From the NCBI GenBank assembly GCA_016191875.1, contig JACPVG010000030.1, forward strand, positions 18,936-82,935: DNA of 64,000 nt, written 5' to 3'. Position numbers and translations under genes: made by a program. Source of the stretch: Chloroflexota bacterium (GTDB lineage: Bacteria; Chloroflexota; Anaerolineae; Anaerolineales; UBA11579). Shown piece by piece: positions 33,575-41,835 of this stretch. The notes under the pieces were generated by a model. That model ran no database searches and was not told the origin of the DNA. It was given only the letters and a program-made list of their open reading frames with translations. Numbering within the stretch: the first letter of the stretch is position 1; every line of letters starts with the position of its first letter.

Positions 33575-35653
33575 ATGCCGCTTCAAAAAGATTCATTTGT
33601 CAATAATCGCTACCGGATCCTGGAAGTGCTGGGTCAGGGAGGAATGGGGACGGTTTTTCGCGCCCTGGATGAGAATCTGGGCGTGGAAGTGGCTCTGAAG
33701 GAAAACCTGTTCACCACAGATGAATACAGCCGTCAATTCCGCCGCGAAGCCACCATCCTCGCCAGTATGCGGCATAAGAACCTGCCGCGCGTTTCGGACC
33801 ACTTCGAGATCGAGGGCCAGGGCCAGTACCTGATCATGGATTACATCGAGGGGGAAGACCTGCGCCAGCGTATGGACCGCCTGGGGATCCTGGAAGACGA
33901 CGAAGTCATTGTGATCGGGGCGGCCATCTGCGACGCGCTGGAGTACATGCACAACCGCCGGCCCGTCATCCTGCATCGGGACATCAAGCCCGGTAACGTG
34001 AAAATTTCGCCGGATGGCGTGGTGTTCCTGGTGGATTTTGGGCTGGCGAAGGTCGTCTCCGGGACGCAGGCTACCACGACCGGGGCGCGCGCCATGACGC
34101 CCGGTTACTCATCGCCCGAACAATACGGCACCGCTCGCACCGACCATCGCTCGGATATCTACTCGCTGGGCGCTACACTCTACGCCGCGCTCACCGGCGT
34201 GATCCCGGAAGATGGGCTGGCGCGGGCGATGGACCAGGTGGATCTGACGCCGGTGCGCAAACGCAACGCCAAAGTGGGACGGCGGCTGGCGACTGTGCTG
34301 GACAAAGCCCTCGCCGTCCACCCGGAAGACCGCTACCAGTCGGCCGCCGAATTCAAGACTGGCCTGCTGGGCGCAGGCGGACCGACGCGCTCGCTGAACT
34401 CGGAACTTACCGTGGCCCCGCCGCCGCCTGAAGTGGTTAAGGCGATCGCCGAGGGGCGGCACACTGCCAGCAACCTGCTCACCGAACCCGAATATGACAT
34501 GTCCGGCGAGTCATCCACCCGCCGTCGAAAACGCCTGATGAAAATTCTCGGCCGCGTCGCGGTGGGCGTGGTGGCCGTTGCGGCGCTGGGCGGTTTCTGG
34601 TATTTCAACGGGCCGGGCGCCATCATCGTGGAACGGGAGAGGACGCCCAATGCCACTGAACCCTTCGTCGCGGTGGCGGAAACCGACACGCCCCCGGCGG
34701 GAGAGACCGCCACGCCCGAAGCGACCGAGGAAGCGGCGGTCCTGCCGACGCTTGAGGTCACCATCGCGCCGCTCTTCCCCGACGAAGCCGACGTGCTGGC
34801 CTTTGCTTCCAATCGCACCGGCAGTTTCCAGATCTGGGTGCAATCGCTGGAAAGCCGGCGCGAGATCCAGATCACGAACATCCCCGGCGGCGCCTGCCAG
34901 CCGGAATGGTCGCCGGATGGCAGCCGCATCGCGTTCACATCGCCCTGCCGCGACAACCAGGATGTGTACGTGGATGCCCGCCTGTATATGATCAACGTGG
35001 ATGGCACGGGGCTGACCGTGCTGCCGACCGGCGTGGGCAGTTCCGACCCCTCGTGGTCGCCGGATGGGCGTTTCCTGCTGTACACGCTGGCTTTCGATTC
35101 GATTCGCTCGCACATTTACCGGCTGGACCTCGAAAGCGGCGAGAGTGTGTATATGACCGGCGAAGACAAGTTGAACTTCGACCCCGTATGGTCGCCTGAT
35201 GGCGAACGCTTCGTGTTCGTTTCCACCCGGCAAGGCGGCTACCGCCTGTACGTGAAGGAGAACGACCCGGACGCTGAAGCGCAGACGCTCACCCGCAGCG
35301 GCGAGAAATACAATTCGCAGCCCTCGTGGACGCCAGACGGTCTGCAGGTGGTGTTCATCCAACGCCCTTCGCCGCAAAGCGGCCCGGGCCAGCTCTATCG
35401 GGTATCCATGGAGATGCTGAACATTACCAACAGCCTGGTCTATCAGGAATTCAGGGTATCGGCCGGACTGGTGGTCGAACCCGAAGTGGACCCGGACGTG
35501 AGCAATGACGGCTTCCGCATCGCTTATGAAGGCTGGCCGGATGGCGAGAATCACGATATCTGGGTGATGTTCATCGACGGCACGAACCGCACGCGCATCA
35601 CTACAGATCCGGCGGTGGATTTTGACCCTGCCTGGCGACCGTCACAACCCTAA
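33575..35653 (+). CDS. Ser/Thr kinase fused to an extracytoplasmic TolB/PD40 propeller, copy 2
   Basis: 692 aa, same architecture as the preceding paralogue: kinase (GQGGMGTVFRALDE, ALKEN, HRDIKPGNVKI, VDFGLAKVV), TM (ILGRVAVGVVAVAALGGFWYF, about 325-345), acidic/Thr-Pro linker, and PD40 repeats (EWSPDGSRIAFTS, SWSPDGRFLLYTL, VWSPDGERFVFVS, SWTPDGLQVVFIQ). Glycine-loop and catalytic residues are intact. It has its own promoter, unlike copy 1. The tandem pair suggests duplication and sensing of two related signals. Confidence 0.93.
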   Translation: MPLQKDSFVNNRYRILEVLGQGGMGTVFRALDENLGVEVALKENLFTTDEYSRQFRREATILASMRHKNLPRVSDHFEIEGQGQYLIMDYIEGEDLRQRMDRLGILEDDEVIVIGAAICDALEYMHNRRPVILHRDIKPGNVKISPDGVVFLVDFGLAKVVSGTQATTTGARAMTPGYSSPEQYGTARTDHRSDIYSLGATLYAALTGVIPEDGLARAMDQVDLTPVRKRNAKVGRRLATVLDKALAVHPEDRYQSAAEFKTGLLGAGGPTRSLNSELTVAPPPPEVVKAIAEGRHTASNLLTEPEYDMSGESSTRRRKRLMKILGRVAVGVVAVAALGGFWYFNGPGAIIVERERTPNATEPFVAVAETDTPPAGETATPEATEEAAVLPTLEVTIAPLFPDEADVLAFASNRTGSFQIWVQSLESRREIQITNIPGGACQPEWSPDGSRIAFTSPCRDNQDVYVDARLYMINVDGTGLTVLPTGVGSSDPSWSPDGRFLLYTLAFDSIRSHIYRLDLESGESVYMTGEDKLNFDPVWSPDGERFVFVSTRQGGYRLYVKENDPDAEAQTLTRSGEKYNSQPSWTPDGLQVVFIQRPSPQSGPGQLYRVSMEMLNITNSLVYQEFRVSAGLVVEPEVDPDVSNDGFRIAYEGWPDGENHDIWVMFIDGTNRTRITTDPAVDFDPAWRPSQP

Positions 35654-35685
35654 AACGGGGCATCCGCTGCTTGGCGTAAGGGGGA

Positions 35686-35931
35686 CTATATCCGCCCCTG
35701 AATCAACGCCGCCAGTTGGCCGAGGTTGTCGAACGTCTGGGCGTTGAGTTCAGTGTCGTCGATGCGCACGCCGAAACTCTCCTCCACGAAAAGAGCCAGA
35801 TCCACGAGCGAAAACGAATCGATCAGCCCGCCGGAAATGAGGGCTTCGTCCGCGCCCAGGGTGCGGCCTGGCTGTTTCATGATCTGGGCGGTGATGTAGG
35901 CGTTCAGTCTGTCCTGGATGTCCTGAGTCAT
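35686..35931 (-). CDS. Acyl carrier protein of the Dlt-like operon (DltC-like)
   Basis: 81 aa; an ACP four-helix pattern with the phosphopantetheine-attachment Ser in GLIDSFSLVDLALFVEE. It is the last gene of the four-gene unit DltX-like, MBOAT, SGNH, ACP, and lies 14 nt after the SGNH gene. In Dlt systems the carrier holds the activated D-Ala thioester that the MBOAT protein transfers. The activating ligase (DltA) is not in this window, so the acyl group carried here is unknown. Confidence 0.88.
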   Translation of the reverse strand: MTQDIQDRLNAYITAQIMKQPGRTLGADEALISGGLIDSFSLVDLALFVEESFGVRIDDTELNAQTFDNLGQLAALIQGRI

Positions 35932-35945
35932 TTTGATCCCTCGTC

Positions 35946-37064
35946 CTACGGGTTGATGAACGGCTCCAGCAGCCGGAGAAGTTCCTGCGCCAGCACGGCC
36001 TCGCCGCGCGGCGTGAGGTGGATGGCGCTATTGGTGTATTCGCCGTTGTCCACCGCCTGCCACAGGTCGGCGTAGAGCCAGCCGTGGGCGGCGGCCTCAT
36101 TGGCCAGCAACTGACGGTAACGGTCGTAGGCCCACTTGGGGTAAAAGAAATTATAGCGGAAGTCGCTGTTCTGTCCGGCGGCGATGAACATGGGCTCGTT
36201 GACGATGAGCACGGGGACACCCCCGGCGCGCGCCACTCCGGCCGCCAGTACATCGAAGGCGACATCCTTCGCCGAATAATCCACCTCCAGGTCGTAGTAC
36301 GCCATCACCGGCGGCAGGTCGTCGGCGCGCGGCGTGTAGGATTCCGGGTAGTACTGGTCTATGCTGGTGGCCGCCCAGGGGAATCCGTAGAGTTGCAGGC
36401 GCAACAGGTCGGCCAGCGGGCGGCGCTGGCCGATGAGCGTACGCTGCCAGAAGGATAGGTCGGCGAATTCCGGAGCGTCCGGATCGATGGCCAGGCCGTA
36501 TTCGGCGATGAGGGCGCGGGCGCGCGCCGGATTGTATTGCACCAGCGGGGTGAAGATCTGTTTGTTGTAGGGCAGCGACTCGAGCGTCACCAGCCACAGA
36601 ATCAAGTCGGGCTGGTAGCTCATGGCTTCGTCCAGGATCAGCAGGTCCTTGGTGAGGCTGATGGTCGGATAGCCGAGGTTGTAGACGCGGACGGTACGCC
36701 CATGCTTCGTCCTGAGGGCCGCCGCATTCATCTGCGCTGCCAACGTGTCTTCGTTCTCCAGCAGGAACCCCCAGACCGAAGAATCGCCGATGAGCAGGAC
36801 GCGGAATTCATCCGCCGGTTTCAGCCCTGCCGCCAGTTCGTGGCTGGCGAACATGGCTTCGAGCGAGTTCAGGCTGAGGTTGTAGGCCTGGTCGGGCCGT
36901 TCGCCGAACGGGAAGCGCGGCCGGCCGGGGAGGAGCGAGTTGTACAGCGACAGCCCGCCCAGCCAGGGCAATGGGTCAAGCGCAGTGAAGAGCAGGTTGG
37001 CGGCGGCGAACAGCAGGGCGGCCTTGATAAGCACATTGCGCAGGAAGCGGGCGCTATCGCTCAT
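35946..37064 (-). CDS. SGNH-hydrolase-fold membrane protein (DltD-like position)
   Basis: 372 aa from the ATG at 37064, overlapping the MBOAT stop as ATGA; the long frame upstream is antisense noise over the MBOAT gene. One N-terminal TM (VLIKAALLFAAANLLFTAL) places the rest outside. Block I is VLLIGDSSVWGFLLENE with the nucleophile Ser; an NLGYPTISLTKD block and a His in IHLTPRGEAVLAQELL follow. At His-3, where SGNH/DltD proteins normally have the catalytic Asp, there is Ser. Its predicted job is final acyl transfer to an envelope polymer or handling of an acyl intermediate. Confidence 0.82.
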   Translation of the reverse strand: MSDSARFLRNVLIKAALLFAAANLLFTALDPLPWLGGLSLYNSLLPGRPRFPFGERPDQAYNLSLNSLEAMFASHELAAGLKPADEFRVLLIGDSSVWGFLLENEDTLAAQMNAAALRTKHGRTVRVYNLGYPTISLTKDLLILDEAMSYQPDLILWLVTLESLPYNKQIFTPLVQYNPARARALIAEYGLAIDPDAPEFADLSFWQRTLIGQRRPLADLLRLQLYGFPWAATSIDQYYPESYTPRADDLPPVMAYYDLEVDYSAKDVAFDVLAAGVARAGGVPVLIVNEPMFIAAGQNSDFRYNFFYPKWAYDRYRQLLANEAAAHGWLYADLWQAVDNGEYTNSAIHLTPRGEAVLAQELLRLLEPFINP

Positions 37065-38467
37065 GGCGCGCCTCCCAGCAGCACTCGCAGGACGCGCCCA
37101 GCCAGTTGGGGAGTGGGCAGGGCGAACCACACCCAGCCCAGCGCGACGAAATGGAAGGTGAGCAGTCCGCCGCCAAGCGCGGCCAGACGCGGCGGCAGAG
37201 CCGGACGGTCTTTGGCCCAGCCCGCCCAGCGGTTGTGGACGAACAGCCCAAGGCCGTGCCACAGACCCCAGATGATGAAGTTCCAGGTGATGCCGTGCCA
37301 CAGGCCGACCAGCAGCATGGTGAGCAGTTGGCTCAGCAGGATGATGGGCCCGGCCGGCCACCGGCGGGCGCGCAGGGCGCGCGTGAAGGGGCTGAAGATG
37401 TAGGCCCGCAGCCAGCTGGTGAGCGTCATGTGCCACGTATTCCAGAAGGCCGTCAGGTTGGGCTGAAGGTAGGGGCGGTTGAAGTTCTCCGACAGGCGAA
37501 CCCCAAACAGGAGGCCGAGGCCGATAGCGATATGCGTGTAGCCAGCGAAGTCGAAGAACAGCCGGAGGGCATAGGCATACAAGAGCAGCCATGCCCAGCC
37601 GCCGGTCTGCACCTGGGCGGCGTTCTGGGGGTTCAGGGCGAACAGGGCCAGCCCGTCGCCGAGGACGAACTTCATGAACAGCCCCTGCGCCAGTCGTTCC
37701 CCGGCCGCCTGCAGGCGAGTAGCATCCATCCGAAAATCGGCTTGCAAGTCTTTTTGAAAGCGTTCGATGCGATCGATCGGCCCGGCGGTCAGGGCCGGGA
37801 AGAACACAGCATAGGTCAGGAATTCGTCCAGATGGAGGACGGGCAGGCGGCCGGAGAGCCGGTCGCGCAGGACATGGATGAGGCGGAAGGCAAGATAGGA
37901 GAACCCCAGCCAGCGGATGTCGACAGGCGCGGCGAGGGCGGGATTCTGCCCGGCCAGCGACCGCAGACCGGCGGCGGCGGCCCCAGTCAGCGGTTCGGAT
38001 TTGAGGATGACGAAGATGAGCGCCAGCGCCGCCACGCGGGCGTGCAGCGTCCACGGCTGGCGGCCAAAGCCGCGCGCCGCAAGCCAGACCAGCCCGACAA
38101 AGGCCGCCAGCGCAATCAGCACGGGTAGGGTTTCCGGTGGGCGGGAGGGGGTGAGGCAGCACAGGCCGGGCAGGTGGCGGGTGAGCGCCACGCCCAGCGC
38201 CAGCGCCAGGATGACCAGCCCGGCGATGCCGTCGCGGCGCTCCGCCCGAATCCCTGACGGCAGGGTGATGGCCCAGACGGCGGCGCTCAAGCCGAGGGAG
38301 ACCAGCGGCAGCCAGAAATCCAGCCCGCGGATGGGCAGGGCGGGCTGAAGCCAGAACACGGCCAGCACGCTCAGCGCCAGCATCGCCCAGCGGCGCGGCA
38401 AGCGGGTTTGCACTGCACCCGCCAGCAGACCGAGCGCGGCGAAGATGCCTATCTGTGCCAGGGTCAC
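37061..38467 (-). CDS. MBOAT-family O-acyltransferase (DltB/AlgI-like)
   Basis: 468 aa from a GTG at 38467, 4 nt after the stop of a 38-aa microprotein gene. It is polytopic, with the MBOAT core: FFPALTAGPIDRIERF, FFDFAGYTHIAIGLGLLFG, NFNRPYLQPNLTAFWNTWHMTLTSWLR and the catalytic His in LLVGLWHGITWNFIIWG. These enzymes move an acyl group across or at the membrane to an extracellular acceptor; in Dlt systems the donor is an acyl-carrier protein. The neighbouring ACP and SGNH genes support that reading. The acyl donor chemistry is not visible. Confidence 0.92.
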   Translation of the reverse strand: MTLAQIGIFAALGLLAGAVQTRLPRRWAMLALSVLAVFWLQPALPIRGLDFWLPLVSLGLSAAVWAITLPSGIRAERRDGIAGLVILALALGVALTRHLPGLCCLTPSRPPETLPVLIALAAFVGLVWLAARGFGRQPWTLHARVAALALIFVILKSEPLTGAAAAGLRSLAGQNPALAAPVDIRWLGFSYLAFRLIHVLRDRLSGRLPVLHLDEFLTYAVFFPALTAGPIDRIERFQKDLQADFRMDATRLQAAGERLAQGLFMKFVLGDGLALFALNPQNAAQVQTGGWAWLLLYAYALRLFFDFAGYTHIAIGLGLLFGVRLSENFNRPYLQPNLTAFWNTWHMTLTSWLRAYIFSPFTRALRARRWPAGPIILLSQLLTMLLVGLWHGITWNFIIWGLWHGLGLFVHNRWAGWAKDRPALPPRLAALGGGLLTFHFVALGWVWFALPTPQLAGRVLRVLLGGAP

Positions 38468-38471
38468 GGAA

Positions 38472-38588
38472 CTAAAACCCCTGGTAGATCCAGGTCGGGG
38501 CGGCGTTGGCGGTCATGATGACCATCACGATCGCCAACAGGCAGAGCAGGACGGCGTAGAGGTTTTCGCGCGTAAGGAGACGTTTCAT
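38472..38588 (-). CDS. DltX-like microprotein, 38 aa
   Basis: An ATG at 38588 opens a 38-codon frame ending in TAG at 38472-38474, just before the MBOAT gene. The peptide has a basic, polar start (MKRLLTRENLY), one TM (AVLLCLLAIVMVIMTANA) and the C-terminus PTWIYQGF with Tyr35. DltX of Firmicutes is also a roughly 50-aa single-TM protein at the head of dlt operons, with a C-terminal F-x-Y-x-x-F-type motif whose Tyr has been shown to carry the acyl group. The Trp-Ile-Tyr-x-x-Phe ending and the gene order X-B-D-C match this closely. No obvious SD. Confidence 0.75.
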   Translation of the reverse strand: MKRLLTRENLYAVLLCLLAIVMVIMTANAAPTWIYQGF

Positions 38589-38716
38589 TGATGGAAGGGA
38601 ATTGGGCAACTGGGCGATCAGAAATCAGGCGGCCAGGTCATCAGGTGTTTGGGTCATTGGAAGTCAATGTGATACGGAGATGGAACTCCCTGTTTACCTG
38701 ATTCTTGAGCAACTCC

Positions 38717-39106
38717 TCATTTGTATCCGCACATGCGCCACTCGCCGCCTTCCTGAACGGCCAGGTAGGCGCGGGCTGCCAGGTCCAGGGGGCGGTCTTC
38801 GCCCTGGTAGGTGGCGATGATGGCACCGGTGCAGTTGACGATGGTGCCGTCTTCCGTGGGGCCCTCGACGCAGGAAAAATCTTCCAGGCGGGCGGTCACG
38901 CCATCGAAGGCGTGCACTTCGGTGAGGGCTTCCGCCTCCCAGGCGGCGCAGGAGAGGGCGGCGGCGGCGGTTTCATCTTGGGCGACGATGGCCTGAATGT
39001 AGTTCTGGATAGCGGCCGCGGCGCCATCGGCTTCTCCGCTACCTGAGGCGCAGGCGGCCAGCCAGAGCGAGGTGAGAATCAGAATGGGAAGAATGGCTCG
39101 TTTCAT
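38717..39106 (-). CDS. Small lipoprotein of unknown function
   Basis: 129 aa from the ATG at 39106 with AAGGAT upstream. The signal MKRAILPILILTSLWLAAC ends at a lipobox Cys. The mature domain (AIQNYIQAIVAQDETAAAALSCAAWEAEA, then VNCTGAIIATYQGEDRPLDL and ends WRMCGYK) resembles small NTF2-like/DUF4878-type lipoproteins, with four mature Cys that may form disulfides. The 128-nt gap to the DltX-like gene contains a copy of the A-type short repeat (38691-38707). Role unknown. Confidence 0.7.
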   Translation of the reverse strand: MKRAILPILILTSLWLAACASGSGEADGAAAAIQNYIQAIVAQDETAAAALSCAAWEAEALTEVHAFDGVTARLEDFSCVEGPTEDGTIVNCTGAIIATYQGEDRPLDLAARAYLAVQEGGEWRMCGYK

Positions 39107-39210
39107 CGCATATCCTTGGTCGGGTTCGGGAGTGATTTTACTACGCGAGAACAGAACCATCCGGCTATTAGCAAAAGTCGGGTGTCTGTAGATGCGTGCG
39201 TGTCCAGGGG

Positions 39211-41133
39211 CTAGGTCTGCCGGTAACCCAGCAGGCGCAGGCCGTTGAGCACCACCACCACTGTGCTGCCTTCGTGTCCTACTACGCCCAGCGGCAGGGG
39301 CAGGTCGATGGCGAAGGTGGAAATCATCAGCACGAGGATGACCGCCATCGAAAAGATCAGGTTTTGCCAGACCACTCGCTGCGCCCGGCGCGCCAGACCC
39401 AACGTATGGGAGAGGTGCGCCAGGTTGTCGGCCATGAGCACCACATCGGCGGTTTCGAGCGCTACGTCGGTGCCGGCCCCGCCCATGGCGATGCCCACGT
39501 CGGCGGCGGCCAGGGCAGGGGCGTCGTTCACGCCATCGCCCACCATCGCCACCGGCCCGTAGCGGCGGCGCAGGTCTTCCAACAGGCGCACTTTCTCCTC
39601 CGGCATCAGGTCGGCGTGAAACTCGTCCACCCCGGCGGCCTGGGCCATGTGGGCGGCCACGCGCGGGTTGTCGCCGGTCAGTATGACCACCTTAATGCCC
39701 TGGTCGTGCAGAGCCTGGACGGCGGCCGGGGCTTCCTCGCGCAGGGTGTCTTCGACCGCCAGCAAGCCCATCCAGCGGTCCGCGCCATACGCCAGCATCA
39801 CGGTGCGGCCCTCCGCTTCCAGGCGATCCAGGTCGGCGGCCAGCCCGGGTTCGAGCTCCAGGCCGCGTTCGCGAAACAGCCGCCGATTGCCGATGAGCAG
39901 GTCGCGGCCTTCCACGCGGGCCGCCACGCCCAGCCCGGGCAGGGCCTCGAAGGCCTCCGCCTCCGGGTAGGCCAGCCCATCTGCCTCAGCGCGTTCGAGG
40001 ATGGCCCTGGCGAGATGGTGCTCGCTGCTGCTTTCGGCGGCGGCGGCCAGGCGCAGGAGGTCGCGTTCGCTCAGTTCGCAGCAGGTCTGGATGTGGGTGA
40101 GGCCCGGCTTGCCGGTGGTGAGCGTGCCAGTCTTGTCGAAGGCGATGACCTTGACGGTCGCCACGGCTTCCAGGTGCGCGCCGCCCTTGAAGAGCACGCC
40201 GCGGCGCGCACCGTTGGCGATGGCCGAGAGGATGCTGGCGGGCGTGGAGATGACCAGCGCGCAGGGCGAAGCCACCACCATCCAGGTCATGGCCCGGTAG
40301 AAGGTTGGGTGGAACTCGTTGCCGAAGATGAGGATCGGCGCAGCGATGAGCAGCAGCGTCACGCCGATGATGGTGACGGAATAGTACTGCTCGAACACAT
40401 CCAGCCGCCGCTGGGTTTTGGCCTTGCGGTGCTGGGCTTCTTCCACCATCTGAACGATGCGCGCCAGGGTGGTGTCTTCAGCCAGGTGCGTCACGCGCAC
40501 TTCCAGCGCGCCGTTGCCGTTCACCGTCCCGGCGAAGACCGGGTCGCCAGGTTCCTTGTAGACCGGCAACGATTCGCCGGTGATGGTGGCCTGGTCGACG
40601 TGGGAAGCGCCGGTGAGCACTTCGCCATCGATGGGGAAGCGCTCACCGGGCTTGACCTGTACCGTATCTTTGAGGCGCAGGTCTTCCACCGGGACTTCGA
40701 TCCACTCCGCGCCCCGGCGCACACTGGCGGTGGCCGGGCGCAGATCGAGTAGTTTGCTGATGGCCTGGCGGCTGCGATCCATGGCGTAGCCTTCCAGCGC
40801 GCCGGAAAGCGAGAAGAGGAACAGGAGTGTGGCGCCTTCGGCCGGGCGGCCGATGGCCGCCGCCCCTAACGCGGCGAAGATCATCAGCAGGTTGACATCA
40901 ACCTGGCGTTGTCTCAGTAGGGCGAAGCCGTCCAGTACGCCGAACAGCCCGCCGGCGAAGAAGGCGAGAGTGTAGAGCAGGTAGACGGCCGGCGTGTGGC
41001 CCAAGGCGCGTTCGACGAAGTAACCGCTCAGCCCGGAGGCAAGCGTGATGACCGGCATGAGCGGCTCGATTTTCTGGCGGGTGAGCCACCCGGGCAGTTC
41101 CAGGGGGGTGGGGCGGGGTTTGGTGTTTTCCAT
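39211..41133 (-). CDS. P1B-4-type heavy-metal P-type ATPase (Fe/Co efflux, PfeT/CoaT-like)
   Basis: 640 aa, no N-terminal metal-binding HMA domain. Motifs: TGESLPV, the TM metal site ASPCALVIST (SPC rather than CPC), phosphorylation site DKTGTLTTG, MVGDGVNDAPAL, and HEGST in the last helices. SPC together with HEGST defines the P1B-4 group, whose studied members export Fe(II) or Co(II). It follows a Fur/PerR-family gene by 3 nt, and a near-consensus PerR box lies over that gene's promoter. In Bacillus, pfeT is PerR-controlled, so Fe(II) efflux under peroxide stress is the best guess. Confidence 0.9.
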   Translation of the reverse strand: MENTKPRPTPLELPGWLTRQKIEPLMPVITLASGLSGYFVERALGHTPAVYLLYTLAFFAGGLFGVLDGFALLRQRQVDVNLLMIFAALGAAAIGRPAEGATLLFLFSLSGALEGYAMDRSRQAISKLLDLRPATASVRRGAEWIEVPVEDLRLKDTVQVKPGERFPIDGEVLTGASHVDQATITGESLPVYKEPGDPVFAGTVNGNGALEVRVTHLAEDTTLARIVQMVEEAQHRKAKTQRRLDVFEQYYSVTIIGVTLLLIAAPILIFGNEFHPTFYRAMTWMVVASPCALVISTPASILSAIANGARRGVLFKGGAHLEAVATVKVIAFDKTGTLTTGKPGLTHIQTCCELSERDLLRLAAAAESSSEHHLARAILERAEADGLAYPEAEAFEALPGLGVAARVEGRDLLIGNRRLFRERGLELEPGLAADLDRLEAEGRTVMLAYGADRWMGLLAVEDTLREEAPAAVQALHDQGIKVVILTGDNPRVAAHMAQAAGVDEFHADLMPEEKVRLLEDLRRRYGPVAMVGDGVNDAPALAAADVGIAMGGAGTDVALETADVVLMADNLAHLSHTLGLARRAQRVVWQNLIFSMAVILVLMISTFAIDLPLPLGVVGHEGSTVVVVLNGLRLLGYRQT

Positions 41134-41136
41134 GGG

Positions 41137-41598
41137 CTACTGCGATGTCGCTTTCTGGCATTCCGGGCACAGGCCGTAATAGAGCACGCGGCCGCCCTTG
41201 ATGGCGTAACCGGATTGGGCGGCGATCTCTTCTTCCAGGTGGCGGACGTGATGGCTTGGCAGGTCAATGACTCTGTGGCAGCGGGTGCAGGCCAGGTTGA
41301 CATGCGGAGTGGCGTCGGCATCGTAGCGCACGCCCTCTGGCCCGACGCTACCGAGATCGTTAACCAGGCCGATTTCCACCAGCGTTTCGAGCGTGTTGTA
41401 GACCGTCGCCAGGCTGAGGGAGGGATATTCGGCCAGCAGAGCGTGGTGAATCATCTGGGCGCTGGGATGCTCGCGACTGTCTGCCAGCAGGCGCAAAATG
41501 GCAAGCCGCTGCGGGGTGAGCCGCAGCCCGGCCCTTTTGAGCGCCTGTGCCAGGGACAGTGAGGAATTTTCGAGAGTTTGGGTCAACTTGGTATCCAA
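41137..41598 (-). CDS. Fur-family transcriptional regulator, PerR-like
   Basis: 153 aa. N-terminal winged helix (RAGLRLTPQRLAILRLLADS, HHALLAEYPSLSLATVYNTLETLVEIGL), His-rich dimer domain (ATPHVNLACTRCHRVIDLPSHHVRHLE) and two CxxC pairs (CTRC, CPEC) for the structural zinc site. It is the first gene of a two-gene operon with a P1B-4 ATPase. A site matching the PerR box in all but one position covers its own -10 region, implying autoregulation. Fur or Zur identity cannot be wholly excluded by sequence alone. Confidence 0.9.
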   Translation of the reverse strand: MDTKLTQTLENSSLSLAQALKRAGLRLTPQRLAILRLLADSREHPSAQMIHHALLAEYPSLSLATVYNTLETLVEIGLVNDLGSVGPEGVRYDADATPHVNLACTRCHRVIDLPSHHVRHLEEEIAAQSGYAIKGGRVLYYGLCPECQKATSQ

Positions 41599-41616
41599 TT
41601 TCGCATCATTCCTAAA

Positions 41617-41631
41617 TTAGAATGATTATAA
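41617..41631. promoter_or_regulatory. PerR-box-like operator over the regulator's promoter
   Basis: TTAGAATGATTATAA differs from the Bacillus PerR consensus TTATAATNATTATAA at one position. On the minus strand TATAAT (41625-41630) overlaps it as the likely -10. A wider inverted repeat ATCATTC...GAATGAT covers 41605-41626. Confidence 0.7.
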
Positions 41632-41761
41632 ATACAAACAGATGGGATGTCAAGGACGGAGAATGGCTGACAAGTAGACAAGTATCGAAGCGAACGACCT
41701 CAGCACGTCAACCATGTTTCTTAAGGGACAAACCAGGATGATTTTCGGGACATCCGTCCGG

Positions 41762-41790
41762 TTGTAAATTCAGCGCGCTCAGGTCATAAT
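41762..41790 (+). promoter_or_regulatory. Sigma-70-type promoter of folD
   Basis: TTGTAA (41762-41767), a 17-nt spacer and CATAAT (41785-41790), 46 nt before the folD ATG. Confidence 0.6.
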
Positions 41791-41835
41791 TGTTCCGAAA
41801 CGCGCAAGCGACCTGCCAATGCGAAGGAAAAGCAC

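Noticed and set aside
37065..38162. N-terminal extension of the SGNH reading frame (738 aa in total)
   Set aside because: It runs in another frame across the MBOAT gene; the ATG at 37064 overlapping the MBOAT stop is the natural start.
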